Origin: Halalkalibacter okhensis
GTDB lineage: Bacteria > Bacillota > Bacilli > Bacillales > Bacillaceae_D
Direction: 5' to 3'
DNA: 47,396 bases
Assembly (NCBI RefSeq): GCF_000787375.1
Contig: NZ_JRJU01000030.1
Span: 1 to 47,396, forward strand
A program made the translations under genes and the position numbers. Shown in pieces: positions 12,004 through 21,189 of this stretch. Positions within the stretch are counted from its first letter, which is position 1. The number at the start of each line of letters is the position of its first letter. The notes under the pieces were generated by a model. It was not told where the DNA came from, made no database searches, and was given only the letters and a program-made list of their open reading frames with translations.

Positions 12004-13171
12004 CTATAAGTACCGCGTCTCCTTGGCCTCCTCCGCTGCAGATGGCTGCGATGCCTAGGCCTCCGCCTCTTCTTTTTAGTTCATAGGCTAATGTGAGAAT
12101 GATGCGGGTGCCGCTTGCTCCGATTGGGTGGCCGAGGGCAATGGCTCCTCCGTTTACATTAATTTTGCTGGAGTCAAGGCCAGCAATTTGCTGACTTGCT
12201 AAGGCGACAGCTGCAAAGGCTTCATTGATTTCAAACAGGTCGATGTCACTTGCTTTTTTGTTCGTTTTTTCAAGAAGCTTCTGAATGACCAAACCTGGTG
12301 TTTTTGGGAAGTTTTCGGGTTCAATGGCTAGAGCCGTATGAGCAATGATTGTTGCTAGAGGCTCAAGTCCCGCTTTCATTGCTTTAGCCTCAGACATGAG
12401 TAGCAATGCTGCTGCACCGTCGTTAACACCTGGGGCATTGCCTGCTGTGATCGTTCCATCTTTACCAAAAACTGGTTTTAGTTTTGCTAATGAGTCTAGT
12501 GTTGTATCGATACGAGGGGCTTCATCCTTTTCAATAAAAAGAGGAGCTCCTGCTCGTTGCGGGACTTCGACTCCTACTATTTCATCTGCAAGTTTCCCAG
12601 ATTCAATCGCCGCCACTGCTTTTTTATGACTTTCATATGCCCATTTGTCTTGTTGTTCTCTCGAAATACCGAGCTCCTTGGCTACAGCATTTCCATACGT
12701 GCCCATATGAACATCGCGGAAGGAACAGGTGAGTCCGTCATGAACTAGCCCATCAATGACCTGGCCATTGCCCATCCGTTGTCCCCACCTTGCATTTGGC
12801 AGATAGTATGGAGCGTTACTCATCGATTCCATTCCTCCAGCAACTACTACCTCTGCTTCTCCTAAACGAATGAGCTGATCAGCCATTGTTACACTCCTCA
12901 TGCCAGAAGCGCACACTTTGTTGATCGTTTCTGTCTGAACCGACCAAGGAAGACCAGCATGTCGAGCAGCTTGGCGTGAAGGAATTTGACCAAGTCCAGC
13001 TTGCAGTACATTTCCCATCATTAATTCATCGACTTGTTCTTTTTGCCAATTGGCACGACTGAGCGCCTTTTTAATGGCCTGCCCCCCTAATTCGCTAGCA
13101 CCAAGTGCACTTAGAGCCCCACCATATTTGGCAAACGGAGTCCTTGCTCCACTAACAATGACTGTCTTCAT
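11996..13171 (-). CDS. mmgA: Acetyl-CoA C-acetyltransferase (thiolase)
   Basis: This thiolase cleaves 3-ketoacyl-CoA with CoA to give acetyl-CoA, or runs in reverse to make acetoacetyl-CoA. The 391 residues carry the acylated Cys in NKVCASGMRS (about 87), the GHPIGASG His (about 348) and the second catalytic Cys in CSGGGQGDA (about 378). The sequence strongly resembles B. subtilis MmgA. The ATG at 13171 has AAAGGAGGAGG upstream. A FadR-type palindrome at 13194-13211 lies just in front of the ribosome site, so the gene is probably repressed when no long-chain acyl-CoA is present. It is the first gene of the mmgA-mmgB-mmgC-acdA series, and its stop codon sits inside a 16-bp hairpin. Confidence 0.95.
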   Translation of the reverse strand: MKTVIVSGARTPFAKYGGALSALGASELGGQAIKKALSRANWQKEQVDELMMGNVLQAGLGQIPSRQAARHAGLPWSVQTETINKVCASGMRSVTMADQLIRLGEAEVVVAGGMESMSNAPYYLPNARWGQRMGNGQVIDGLVHDGLTCSFRDVHMGTYGNAVAKELGISREQQDKWAYESHKKAVAAIESGKLADEIVGVEVPQRAGAPLFIEKDEAPRIDTTLDSLAKLKPVFGKDGTITAGNAPGVNDGAAALLLMSEAKAMKAGLEPLATIIAHTALAIEPENFPKTPGLVIQKLLEKTNKKASDIDLFEINEAFAAVALASQQIAGLDSSKINVNGGAIALGHPIGASGTRIILTLAYELKRRGGGLGIAAICSGGGQGDAVLIEV

Positions 13172-13193
13172 TCGTTTTCCTCCTCCTTTATTC

Positions 13194-13220
13194 TGAGCGA
13201 ACGCTCACTCAATTTTTATA
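13194..13220 (-). promoter_or_regulatory. FadR-type operator and -10 box of mmgA
   Basis: On the minus strand TGAGTGAGCGTTCGCTCA (13211 to 13194) is a 7-4-7 near-palindrome close to the B. subtilis FadR consensus TGAATGAMTANTCATTCA. A TATAAA sits at 13220-13215, which would place the start site inside the operator. No good -35 was seen. Confidence 0.7.
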
Positions 13221-13227
13221 AAATGAG

Positions 13228-13256
13228 AGAAGCCTGATATCTTAAACCAGACTTCT
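13228..13256 (-). terminator. Hairpin between fadF and mmgA
   Basis: AGAAGCCTG and CAGACTTCT (13228-13236, 13248-13256) form a 9-bp stem with one wobble. It is short and followed only by a weak T-run, so it is a possible partial terminator for fadF. Confidence 0.45.
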
Positions 13257-13299
13257 TTCTTGCTCATACTACATTTATGAAAGCCCTTTCTTTTTTATT

Positions 13300-15402
13300 C
13301 TAGTGGACGATCTCATTTTCCTTCTGGATGAGTGATTTTTCTAAAATTTCGACTAGGTCGAGTGTTTGAACGTCTTCTTCGACTTCCTTTGCTTTTGTCC
13401 CGTCACTTAGCATCGTTAAGCAATATGGACAGCCGCTTCCGATGACCGATGGCTCTACTTCAAGCGCTTGTTCGGTACGAGCAACATTAACGCGCTGACC
13501 TGTGTCTTCTTCCATCCACATCATTCCACCACCGGCTCCACAGCACATGCCGTTCTCGCGATTTCGTTTCATTTCGAGAATTTCTACACCTGGAATGGCT
13601 TTTAAAATGTCGCGAGGTGGTTCATACACTTCATTGTACCGCCCAAGATAACAGGAATCATGATAGACAATTTTTTCTTTCACTTCATACTTCGGCTGAA
13701 TCCGTCCGTCTCGGATCAACTCAGCAAGAAGTTCTGTATGATGGTACACTTCGACTCCTTCTAGGCCAAATTCAGGATACTCATTTTTAAACGTATTGTA
13801 TGCGTGTGGATCAATTGTGACAATCTTTTTGACATTATGCTTTTGGAACAAATCAATATTTGCTGCTGCAAGCTCTTGGAATAAAAATTCATTCCCAAGT
13901 CGTCTCGGTGTATCTCCTGAGTTTTTTTCTTTGTTTCCAATGATCGCAAACGTGACACCTGCTTCATTCATCACTTTTGCAAATGATTGGGCTATTTTTT
14001 GGCTGCGTTTATCATATGAACCCATGGAACCGGCAAAGAATAGAAACTCAAATTCCTCTCCTGCTTTTTCCATTTCCTTCACTGTTGGAACGTGAATATC
14101 ATCGCGACCTGTACGCCAATTTTCCCGCTCTTTGCGGCTAATTCCCCACGGATTGCCTTGGCGCTCAATATTGGTCATCGCTCGCTGTGCATCGGCATCC
14201 ATTTTTCCTTCTGTTAATACAAGATAGCGGCGCAGGTCGATAATTTTATCGACATGTTCATTCATAACTGGACACTGGTCTTCACAGTTCCGACATGTTG
14301 TACAAGCCCATATTTCCTCTTCTGTAATGACATCTCCGATTAAACTTACTGAATATCCAGCGGCTACTTCCTTCCCACCAGATCCTTGCATCGCTAACTG
14401 GTTTGCTTTCGTATTGGAAAAAACAAATTCCGGAAGCCATGCTGATTTAGACGTTACCGCAGCGCCTTTTTCAGTTAAGTGGTCACGCATTTTTACGATT
14501 AAATCCATCGGGGACAGCATTTTTCCTGTTCCCGTTGCTGGACACATATTTGTACAACGACCACATTCGACACAGGCATATAAATCGACGAGCTGTTTCT
14601 GATTAAAGTCTTCAATTTTATTAACACCAAATACTTCTTGGCTCTCATCCTCAAAATTAATCGAAGACAGCTGCCCCACTTTATGAGTGCGTCCTAAGAA
14701 AACATTTACTGGACCCGCAATTAAATGCGCATGCTTCGATTGCGGAACGTAAACGAGGAATGTGAGCAAAAACAATAAGTGCATCCACCAAAATACAAAG
14801 AATAACGCACCTGCTACAACTGGTGTTACAAACCCAAAAACCGTTGCAATAGTAGAGGCAATCGGTTCAAATCCGCTTAATGATTTATCAAGCCAGATGA
14901 TCTCCATCCCTTTTGCTAGAAGCTTTGATGTCATTAATCCCCCAATAAAAACAAGAACAAGTCCTGCTTTCCAGCCACGCTTTAAACGGCCTAACTTTTC
15001 CACATAGCGGCGGTGAAAGGCCCAGACAACTGCAATTAAGATCATCAGCACAACTAATTCTTGAAAGAAGGTAAAGGCTGGATACAGCACTCCAAGTGGC
15101 AAGTGTGAGCCAACCGCCAACCCTTTCCATATTAAATCAATGGCTCCAAGCTGAACGAGTAAAAAACCGTAGAAAAACATGAGATGGATGATGCCGCTTT
15201 TTTTATCTTTTAACAACTTCTTTTGACCAAACACATTCACCCAAATTGCATGTAGACGCTCTTTCATCGTATGATTGAACTCGGCTTTTTTTCCAAGCTT
15301 GATGTACTCATACCTCGTTTTAACTAGCGTTACGAATAAATAGATGGCATAAGTCACAACGAGTAAGAATAAAATCCAATTAACCCATGTTAACGCTTCC
15401 AC
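13300..15402 (-). CDS. fadF: Membrane Fe-S oxidoreductase of fatty acid oxidation (FadF)
   Basis: This is a membrane-anchored heterodisulfide-reductase-like protein thought to pass electrons from acyl-CoA dehydrogenase/ETF to the quinone pool. Five to six transmembrane segments fill residues 1-230. Two 4Fe-4S motifs follow, CVECGRCTNMCP (about 277-288) and CTTCRNCEDQCP (about 367-378), then two CCG-type domains with MCCGAGGG and GSGCPYC near the end. I start it at the GTG at 15402 (700 residues), which has GAAGGGAG upstream; the longest frame from 15492 would begin inside the operator. B. subtilis fadF (ywjF) also neighbours acdA and ywjE. A near-perfect FadR box overlaps the -35 region, so repression by FadR is expected. 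Confidence 0.94.
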   Translation of the reverse strand: MEALTWVNWILFLLVVTYAIYLFVTLVKTRYEYIKLGKKAEFNHTMKERLHAIWVNVFGQKKLLKDKKSGIIHLMFFYGFLLVQLGAIDLIWKGLAVGSHLPLGVLYPAFTFFQELVVLMILIAVVWAFHRRYVEKLGRLKRGWKAGLVLVFIGGLMTSKLLAKGMEIIWLDKSLSGFEPIASTIATVFGFVTPVVAGALFFVFWWMHLLFLLTFLVYVPQSKHAHLIAGPVNVFLGRTHKVGQLSSINFEDESQEVFGVNKIEDFNQKQLVDLYACVECGRCTNMCPATGTGKMLSPMDLIVKMRDHLTEKGAAVTSKSAWLPEFVFSNTKANQLAMQGSGGKEVAAGYSVSLIGDVITEEEIWACTTCRNCEDQCPVMNEHVDKIIDLRRYLVLTEGKMDADAQRAMTNIERQGNPWGISRKERENWRTGRDDIHVPTVKEMEKAGEEFEFLFFAGSMGSYDKRSQKIAQSFAKVMNEAGVTFAIIGNKEKNSGDTPRRLGNEFLFQELAAANIDLFQKHNVKKIVTIDPHAYNTFKNEYPEFGLEGVEVYHHTELLAELIRDGRIQPKYEVKEKIVYHDSCYLGRYNEVYEPPRDILKAIPGVEILEMKRNRENGMCCGAGGGMMWMEEDTGQRVNVARTEQALEVEPSVIGSGCPYCLTMLSDGTKAKEVEEDVQTLDLVEILEKSLIQKENEIVH

Positions 15403-15463
15403 AAATGAACATCTCCCTTCGCTCTTTCCTTTAATAATACTCCATGGCCATTTATATAAAATG

Positions 15464-15497
15464 ATTATAACACGGTTTGAATGAATGGTCATTCATT
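15464..15497 (-). promoter_or_regulatory. fadF promoter overlapped by a FadR operator
   Basis: The minus strand has ATGACC, a 17-base spacer and a perfect TATAAT (15469-15464). The plus-strand palindrome TGAATGAATGGTCATTCA (15478-15495), extended as AATGAATG-GT-CATTCATT, matches the B. subtilis FadR consensus in sequence and in 7-4-7 spacing, and it covers the -35 box. Confidence 0.85.
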
Positions 15498-15607
15498 TTT
15501 TATGATATTTTTCTCATGAACTTCTTCATTTTGCACATGCTAAAAGCAGAACTTTAAAGAGCGTTCGGTGTCTTTTCATAAAGCGCTTGTAGAAAGAAGG
15601 TTATGCT

Positions 15608-16804
15608 ATGAATGGATGGGTTATTACTGCTTTAATCTTAATTGCTGTTCTTATTTGGTTGAGAATCGATTTTATTTTAGGACTACGTCAGCAACGAAAA
15701 GAAGCAACTCGGCATGTTCAGGAAACACGGTACGGTGAAGTAACCTTTTTACCTACAGGTGATGAGTTTTTTAGAAAGTTGTTTGCTGATATTGAGCAAG
15801 CAAATGATCATGTACATTTGCTTTTTTATATATTTAGAGACGACCATATTAGCGGCAAGTTATTGAAAATTATTGAAGGAAAGGCAAAGGAAGGCGTCGA
15901 TATCAGGCTTTTAGTCGATAAGCTTGGCTGTGACATTCCCAAAAAACGTATAAAGCAATTGAAAGAATCAGGGGTTCGCTTCGCCTATTCTCATCCGGTA
16001 TCATTGCCTTATCTCTTTTTCACTTTTAACCGGAGAAATCATCGAAAGTTAGTTATCGCTGACGGACGTGTTGGGTATATTGGTGGCTATAATGTTGGAG
16101 ATGAGTATTTAGGGAGAGATCCTAAATTTGGTACGTGGCGTGACTTCCATTTACGAATTGAAGGAGATGGGGTTCAAGATTTACAAGGGCAATTTTTGCA
16201 GGATTGGCAAACAGCGAAGCAAAAATATATGGAAAAGTCCTCTCATTATCCAACATTAAGAAAAGGACCAATCCCACTGCGAATTCTCCCAACAGATGGA
16301 GTTTATTTAGAAGAGACATTCATTGATTTAGTCAGTCAAGCAAAAGAAACGATTATCATTGGGACCCCTTACTATATCCCTGGTGAGCCTTTGCAAAGAG
16401 AACTAATGGCTGCAGCAAAACGAGGGGTCGATGTGAAACTAATTGTCCCGAAAAAAGGTGATCATCCTCTTGTTAAAGAAGCTGCGTTTCCTTACTTTAA
16501 ACCATTGCTCGAAGCAGGAATTAACGTTTACCAATATTACCGTGGGTTCTTCCACGCTAAAGCTGTTGTCATTGATAACCAAGTATGCGACATTGGCACA
16601 GCCAATTTTGATAAGCGAAGCTTCCATATAAATCATGAAATCAATTGTTTACTTTATGACCCTGAATTTATTCAGAAAGTCTTAAAGGTAATGGAGCATG
16701 ATATTTCCATTTCAGAACGCCTGACACTTGAAGCCTATCAAAAAAGACCGCTCACTCAAAGGGGGAAAGAACAAGTCGCCAAGCTCGTCTCAGGCCTATT
16801 ATAA
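15608..16804 (+). CDS. clsB: Cardiolipin synthase (phospholipase D family)
   Basis: The enzyme joins two phosphatidylglycerol molecules to cardiolipin and glycerol at the membrane. The 398 residues have one N-terminal transmembrane segment (about 4-24) and two PLD domains, each with an HxKxxxxD motif: His145/Lys147/Asp152 in NHRKLVIAD, and His316/Lys318/Asp323 in FHAKAVVID. Position next to fadF and overall likeness point to B. subtilis YwjE (ClsB). Only one N-terminal membrane segment is present where ClsA-type synthases have two. AGAAGG lies ahead of the ATG. It is divergent from fadF across a 205-base gap, and a terminator of the recurring GGCCACTG type follows at once. Confidence 0.93.
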   Translation: MNGWVITALILIAVLIWLRIDFILGLRQQRKEATRHVQETRYGEVTFLPTGDEFFRKLFADIEQANDHVHLLFYIFRDDHISGKLLKIIEGKAKEGVDIRLLVDKLGCDIPKKRIKQLKESGVRFAYSHPVSLPYLFFTFNRRNHRKLVIADGRVGYIGGYNVGDEYLGRDPKFGTWRDFHLRIEGDGVQDLQGQFLQDWQTAKQKYMEKSSHYPTLRKGPIPLRILPTDGVYLEETFIDLVSQAKETIIIGTPYYIPGEPLQRELMAAAKRGVDVKLIVPKKGDHPLVKEAAFPYFKPLLEAGINVYQYYRGFFHAKAVVIDNQVCDIGTANFDKRSFHINHEINCLLYDPEFIQKVLKVMEHDISISERLTLEAYQKRPLTQRGKEQVAKLVSGLL

Positions 16805-16807
16805 GGA

Positions 16808-16849
16808 GGCCACTGAAAAAAGGTGCGACTTTCACCTTTTTCAGTGGCC
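16808..16849 (+). terminator. Terminator after clsB (recurring GGCCACTG type)
   Basis: GGCCACTGAAAAA(A)GGTG and CACCTTTTTCAGTGGCC form a long near-perfect stem. Its sequence recurs almost unchanged at 18133, 21190 and 35344 and begins again at 47383. Confidence 0.88.
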
Positions 16850-17028
16850 TTTAAGCAATGAGCGGAACCGTTGCTTTGTTTTAAGCCTGCTATGAGTGGG
16901 TTTCATAGGTGCAAACTTGCTTTGCACCGGCAGCCGACTTTAGGAGGCTCATGTTTCTCGTAGCAGGCGCGCAACGTGTGGAGCCATTGCTGCTTCCTCG
17001 AATCTTCTAAAAGGACTTCTTCAGAGCC
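16850..17028 (+). repeat. Structured repeat (family A), long form, copy 1
   Basis: A core of about 155 bases (16850-17003) is identical to the copy at 18172-18326. Nested inverted segments are AGCAATG/CATTGCT, CGTTGC/GCAACG, GCCTGCTA/TAGCAGGC and, apically, GGTGCAAA/TTTGCACC. The strand TGTTTTAA between the second and third helices is shared with the shorter copies at 35.7-36.0 kb. A full terminator hairpin precedes it, and a half arm close to AAGGACTTCTTCAGAGCC follows. No protein is encoded. Confidence 0.88.
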
Positions 17029-17064
17029 TTCGTAATGCTATACCGAGGGGTCTGACCCCCCATA

Positions 17065-17113
17065 CCCAAACTAAAATGGACCCTCTTTATTTGAGGGTCC
17101 ATTTTAGTTTGGG
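17065..17113 (-). terminator. Long hairpin over the hydrolase stop codon
   Basis: A near-perfect stem of about 20 bp (CCCAAACTAAAATGGACCCTC with its complement, 7-base loop) overlaps the 3' end of the hydrolase gene. No T-tract follows, so whether it terminates is uncertain. Confidence 0.6.
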
Positions 17114-17886
17114 TGGGCTAGTTGCTTTCGTTTGATCCAGCTGTCAATAATCGCATTACATTGGTCCGGACGCTTTGTTGGCACTTGATGAGCGACTCCG
17201 TTTACTAGAACAACATCCACATCTTTTAATTGCTGAAAGAACAGTAATGAATAGAGCGGAGAAACCGCATCTAGCTTTCCGTATATTAATAAAACCGGAA
17301 CCGTTAGCTGGTTCAGTCTGTCTGTGGAAACATAATCTCTGCCTTGTTCATAAATACGTTGCAACGTATTTGCATCTCCTTGTTTTATAAAGAAAGCCAT
17401 TTTTCGTTGCTCGCGCTTGGATCGAAAATGGGCTTTTGGCAAGACAAAGGAAAACAAATCCAGTAGTTCATTTTTGGCAGCCCATATTCCTAAATTAAAT
17501 TCCTTTTCAAGCAAAAATGATGATACTTCTGGGAAGCCACTAATAATAATGACCCCCTTTGTTACGTCTGGGTATAAAAGCGCAAACTCTTGAGCCGTCG
17601 ATCCCCCGTTTGAATACCCACAGACAATGACAGAGCTAAGCCCCAATTTCATCACAAGAGCATAGGCAATCTCAGCAAAGTCTGTCACTGAGGTTTTTTC
17701 GGACCGTTTCATACTTCTGCCACTATCTGTTAAATCAATGAAAATAAGCTGGTAGTTTTCTGCTAGAGCACGCTGATACTCAAACGTTTCTATCCCCATT
17801 ACAGGTGGATGAAAAAAAAGAATCGGCGTCCCCTCTCCATGAACTTCATAGTAATAATGAGCCTTGTTTGATTTCAAATATGGCAA
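17104..17886 (-). CDS. Alpha/beta hydrolase
   Basis: The 260-residue protein has the alpha/beta hydrolase layout: oxyanion HPP motif (FFHPPVMG), nucleophile elbow GYSNGG with the catalytic Ser (about 95), an acid in YGKLDAVSP, and a C-terminal His in VAHQVP. There is no signal peptide, so it is cytoplasmic. The substrate is unknown; family members include esterases, haloperoxidase-like enzymes and C-C hydrolases. The start is a TTG at 17886, chosen because AGGAGG lies eight bases upstream and the N-terminus MPYLKSNKAHYYYEVHG matches the usual family opening. It follows the small XapX gene by 21 bases and is probably co-transcribed with it. Confidence 0.88.
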   Translation of the reverse strand: MPYLKSNKAHYYYEVHGEGTPILFFHPPVMGIETFEYQRALAENYQLIFIDLTDSGRSMKRSEKTSVTDFAEIAYALVMKLGLSSVIVCGYSNGGSTAQEFALLYPDVTKGVIIISGFPEVSSFLLEKEFNLGIWAAKNELLDLFSFVLPKAHFRSKREQRKMAFFIKQGDANTLQRIYEQGRDYVSTDRLNQLTVPVLLIYGKLDAVSPLYSLLFFQQLKDVDVVLVNGVAHQVPTKRPDQCNAIIDSWIKRKQLAHPN

Positions 17887-17907
17887 AGGACCTGCCTCCT
17901 TTTACTT

Positions 17908-18078
17908 TTACGATTGTATAAACGGAAGAAGCCAGTGGAAAAGTTTATACCCTAAATAAACGCCAACGATCCCCATAACACCCGCTAATGCTGGTGGTGC
18001 TGGAATGGGTAATTTAATTAGCGCAAAGAAAAAGCCAACAACTAAGCCCGCTATAAGAGCAAGGATTACTTCTTGCAT
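17908..18078 (-). CDS. XapX domain membrane protein, 56 aa
   Basis: This short gene reads MQEVILALIAGLVVGFFF then ALIKLPIPAPPALAGVMG and ends LLPFIQS. The KLPIPAPPALAG segment and two hydrophobic helices are the hallmark of XapX (DUF1427) proteins, small inner-membrane proteins of unknown function. Length is normal for the family. AAGGG lies about seven bases before the ATG. It precedes the alpha/beta hydrolase by 21 bases on the same strand. A terminator and a family A repeat lie upstream. Confidence 0.9.
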   Translation of the reverse strand: MQEVILALIAGLVVGFFFALIKLPIPAPPALAGVMGIVGVYLGYKLFHWLLPFIQS

Positions 18079-18132
18079 CAATATCCCTTCTTTCTATCTT
18101 TACTATGTGTGAAAAGCTCTACTTTATTCGAA

Positions 18133-18171
18133 GGCACTAAAAAAGGTACGATTTTCACCTTATTTAGTGCC
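18133..18171. terminator. Recurring terminator hairpin upstream of XapX
   Basis: GGCACTAAAAAAGGT ... ACCTTATTTAGTGCC is a diverged copy of the GGCCACTGAAAAAGGTG hairpin. The changes keep the arms largely paired. Confidence 0.75.
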
Positions 18172-18355
18172 CTTTAAGCAATGAGCGGAACCGTTGCTTT
18201 GTTTTAAGCCTGCTATGAGTGGGTTTCATAGGTGCAAACTTGCTTTGCACCGGCAGCCGACTTTAGGAGGCTCATGTTTCTCGTAGCAGGCGCGCAACGT
18301 GTGGAGCCATTGCTGCTTCCTCGAATTTTACTAAAATGGACTTTTTTCTGTGGCC
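18172..18355 (+). repeat. Structured repeat (family A), long form, copy 2
   Basis: Bases 18172-18326 match the 16.85-17.0 kb copy without a difference I can find, although the flanks differ. It again stands right after a terminator hairpin and is followed by a half hairpin ending TTTTTTCTGTGGCCC. Identity of the cores with divergence of the flanks indicates recent duplication or transposition. Confidence 0.88.
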
Positions 18356-18362
18356 CTAACTG

Positions 18363-18839
18363 TCACCAAACAACCTCTATAACGAACCAAATAATTAAGA
18401 TAAGCTGTATCATACATTTGGCAAATGTACTGCTCAAAAATGCAAGCAATGAAGCCACGGCCACTTTGAAGGCATGCTGTCCATTTTGGCTAGAGGCAAA
18501 CTCTGTGATAAAAACTAAGAGAAATGGCACGACAATAAGGCCAAACGGAGGATAAATAAACGAACCGACAATGACACCAATTGCAGCCATTCTCTCGCCC
18601 CATTTGGACCCCCCGTATTTTTTTACAAAATATTGACTTGCAATCAAGTCCGCACAAAGGATGACCAGCGTTAACACCCCAGCACCAATCCAAAACCAAA
18701 CCGAAAGCGAGCCAAGCATAAATACATAGAGCAAGAATCCACCCCATAACACAAGTACAGACGGGATGATGGGAAAAATGAGTCCTACAAAACTAAGTAC
18801 AAACAAAGCAATAATTGCAATCCAAATAACGACGTTCAT
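18363..18839 (-). CDS. DUF456 membrane protein
   Basis: The 158-residue hydrophobic protein has about four to five membrane segments, with glycine-rich helices and the conserved internal block ADLIASQYFVKKYGGSKWGE ... GSFIYPPFGLIVVPFLLVF typical of the DUF456 family. Function is unknown. It has its own start (ATG at 18839) downstream of the argS terminator. A family A repeat lies just past its stop codon. Confidence 0.88.
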   Translation of the reverse strand: MNVVIWIAIIALFVLSFVGLIFPIIPSVLVLWGGFLLYVFMLGSLSVWFWIGAGVLTLVILCADLIASQYFVKKYGGSKWGERMAAIGVIVGSFIYPPFGLIVVPFLLVFITEFASSQNGQHAFKVAVASLLAFLSSTFAKCMIQLILIIWFVIEVVW

Positions 18840-18929
18840 TCGTTTCCTCCCAGGACTTCCTCGCCTTTTAGGCAGGATTTTTTCAACGCATTATAGGCTC
18901 CTCTTTCTAAAACCCGCATCTTAGCAGGG

Positions 18930-18962
18930 AAAAGCACTTGGAAGTAGTCCAAGTGCTTTTTT
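18930..18962 (-). terminator. argS terminator
   Basis: Perfect 13-bp stem AAAAGCACTTGGA / TCCAAGTGCTTTT with a 5-base loop and a T-run on the minus strand, directly after the argS stop. Confidence 0.92.
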
Positions 18963-18964
18963 CA

Positions 18965-20635
18965 CTACATTTTCTCTGGAGCTTCTACCCCTACTAGTGC
19001 AAGGGCATTTTTTATCGTGACTTGAGTGGCTTTCATAAGTGCTAGGCGAGCATTCGATGCCTCTTTGTTTTCTGGGTCGATAACGCGTTCTGCATTATAA
19101 AAGCTGTGTAGCGTGGAAGCCAAATCATGCACATAATTTGTAATACGGTGCGGAATTTGCTTTTGCGCTGCCTCTGCTACCACTTCTGGGAAGTCTCCAA
19201 TTGCTTTTAACAAGTCGTAAGCTTTTTCAGAAGAAAGAACCGTTAGATCTGTTGCTTCATCAAACGTAAAGCCTTGCTCGGCTCCTTGGCGCAGCATGCT
19301 GCACACACGGGCATGAGCGTACTGTACGTAGTAAACAGGGTTTTCATTTGACTTAGAAACCGCTAAATCCATATCAAAATCTAATTGTGTATCTGAGCTA
19401 CGCATCGCAAAGAAATAACGAGTCGCATCAATGCCTACCTCTTCCATCAAATCTCGTAGCGTGACAGCTTTCCCTGTACGCTTACTCATTTTCACTTTTT
19501 CTCCGCCTTGGTACAAGCTCACCATTTGGATGATTTGGACATCTAGCTGTTCTGGTGCATACCCAAGAGCTTGAATGGCTGCTCTCATACGCGGAATATA
19601 CCCGTGATGGTCGGCCCCCCAAATGTTGATCAACTTTTCAAAGCCACGATTCATTTTATCTTGGTGATACGCAATATCTGGTGTTAAATATGTGTAGCTT
19701 CCGTCGTTTTTAATGAGCACGCGGTCTTTATCATCGCCGTATGTTGTCGAACGGAACCAAGTCGCGCCATCCTCTTCAAATGTCTCGCCCTTTTCGGCTA
19801 AGACGTTTAACGTTTCGGTCACTTTTTCTGTTTCATATAAAGATGTTTCAGAGAACCAATTGTCAAACTCAACACGGTACTCCTTCAGGTCAACTTTGAT
19901 TTTTTCTAGTTCTTTTTCAAGGCCATATTGGCGTAAAAATGCATGACGCTCTTCTTCTGAAACATTCACGAACTCATCACCATGTTCTGCCGCTAATGCT
20001 TGACCAAATTCAATGATGTCCTTACCGTGATAGCCATCTTCTGGCATTGGCTTATCTTTGCCTAAAGCTTGATAATAACGGGCTTCAAGCGACAAGGTTA
20101 AGTTATGAATTTGATTTCCGGCGTCATTAATATAGTATTCTCGTTCTACCTCATAGCCAGCTTTTGCTAACACATTACATAGTGCATCTCCAACAGCTGC
20201 ACCACGAGCATGTCCAAGATGAAGCGTTCCTGTTGGGTTAGCAGAAACAAACTCAACTTGAATTCGTTTTCCGCCACCTATATTTGTTTCCCCATACGTA
20301 TCACCTGCTTTTATAACAGCAGGAACAACATCGCGCAAGTAGCTTTTATCCATGAAAAAGTTTATAAAACCAGGACCAGCAATTTCAACTTTTTCAACAG
20401 AAGCACGCTCGTTGTTTAACTTAGCAACTAGTTCTTCTGCAATCATACGTGGTGCTTTTTTGGCCACTCGTGCTAGTTGCATAGCCATATTTGTTGCATA
20501 ATCTCCGTGAGCTTTGTCTTTTGGTGATTCAAGGACAACTTCAGGAATTTCTTCGGCACTTGCTAGTCCCGCTTCTTGCACAGCTACGACAATTTCCTCT
20601 TTTAATTTTTGTTTAATTTGTTCTACACTATTCAT
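18965..20635 (-). CDS. argS: Arginyl-tRNA synthetase
   Basis: This class I aminoacyl-tRNA synthetase charges tRNA-Arg. The 556 residues contain the N-terminal Add-1 domain, the HIGH-type motif HLGHARG (about 139-145), the KMSKRTG loop (about 365) and a C-terminal DALR anticodon-binding domain ([16 protein letters not shown] onward). Length is normal. The ATG overlaps the stop codon of the upstream DUF1934 gene by eight bases (ATGAATAG), which implies translational coupling; the same pair, ywiB-argS, occurs in B. subtilis. A strong terminator follows. Confidence 0.97.
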   Translation of the reverse strand: MNSVEQIKQKLKEEIVVAVQEAGLASAEEIPEVVLESPKDKAHGDYATNMAMQLARVAKKAPRMIAEELVAKLNNERASVEKVEIAGPGFINFFMDKSYLRDVVPAVIKAGDTYGETNIGGGKRIQVEFVSANPTGTLHLGHARGAAVGDALCNVLAKAGYEVEREYYINDAGNQIHNLTLSLEARYYQALGKDKPMPEDGYHGKDIIEFGQALAAEHGDEFVNVSEEERHAFLRQYGLEKELEKIKVDLKEYRVEFDNWFSETSLYETEKVTETLNVLAEKGETFEEDGATWFRSTTYGDDKDRVLIKNDGSYTYLTPDIAYHQDKMNRGFEKLINIWGADHHGYIPRMRAAIQALGYAPEQLDVQIIQMVSLYQGGEKVKMSKRTGKAVTLRDLMEEVGIDATRYFFAMRSSDTQLDFDMDLAVSKSNENPVYYVQYAHARVCSMLRQGAEQGFTFDEATDLTVLSSEKAYDLLKAIGDFPEVVAEAAQKQIPHRITNYVHDLASTLHSFYNAERVIDPENKEASNARLALMKATQVTIKNALALVGVEAPEKM

Positions 20636-21074
20636 TAATTGTATCCTCCTCTAATGTCAACCGTACTTGGTGGGTTCCTGTATCCTGACCTTGTAAGGCA
20701 AATTTATATGTAAGTTGAATGCGGCCACGGCTCTTGCCAGATGGCCATTGAACGAGTAGCTTATCGGTTATCGCTGTTGTTTCCCATGATGCATCTGGGG
20801 TAACATAACGACCAAGCGTTTCCTCTCCAACAATAAACCCTTGTCGCATAAGGACCGACCCTTGCCTAATAAGCATCAGCTCTCTGCCGTCCCATTTCAT
20901 TGTCGTTTGGACAGACTCTGTTTCGGACAATGTTTCTTGAAAACGCAAATAATCCTGATTTCCTTTATGAAAAAGTTCACCACGCGTCGTAAACTCATAG
21001 GAATCAGTATGATCCCCGTGGTTGATTTTCGTTTGAAATCGCATTTTTAATGAACGTTTAGTTGGTTTATTCAT
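20628..21074 (-). CDS. ywiB: DUF1934 (YwiB-like) beta-barrel protein
   Basis: The 148-residue protein is a member of DUF1934, a small calycin-like beta-barrel family with no established function, always close to argS in Bacillaceae. Visible family features are [22 protein letters not shown], the alternating pattern [18 protein letters not shown], and a hydrophilic C-terminus. I choose the ATG at 21074 because its distance to the TTRG motif fits the B. subtilis protein, though only AAGG directly abuts the ATG and no well-spaced ribosome site is seen. An in-frame TTG at 21104 would add ten residues. The stop overlaps the argS start by eight bases. Confidence 0.88.
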   Translation of the reverse strand: MNKPTKRSLKMRFQTKINHGDHTDSYEFTTRGELFHKGNQDYLRFQETLSETESVQTTMKWDGRELMLIRQGSVLMRQGFIVGEETLGRYVTPDASWETTAITDKLLVQWPSGKSRGRIQLTYKFALQGQDTGTHQVRLTLEEDTINE

Positions 21075-21189
21075 CCTTAGCTCGCACACCTCTCTATCAC
21101 TCAAGTTTAGCGAGTTTGCTACCGACTTGCAAGACGCAAGTCAAGAGACCTGCCCTCCTATATCCTTGCACGGTAAAAAAGAGGAGGAA

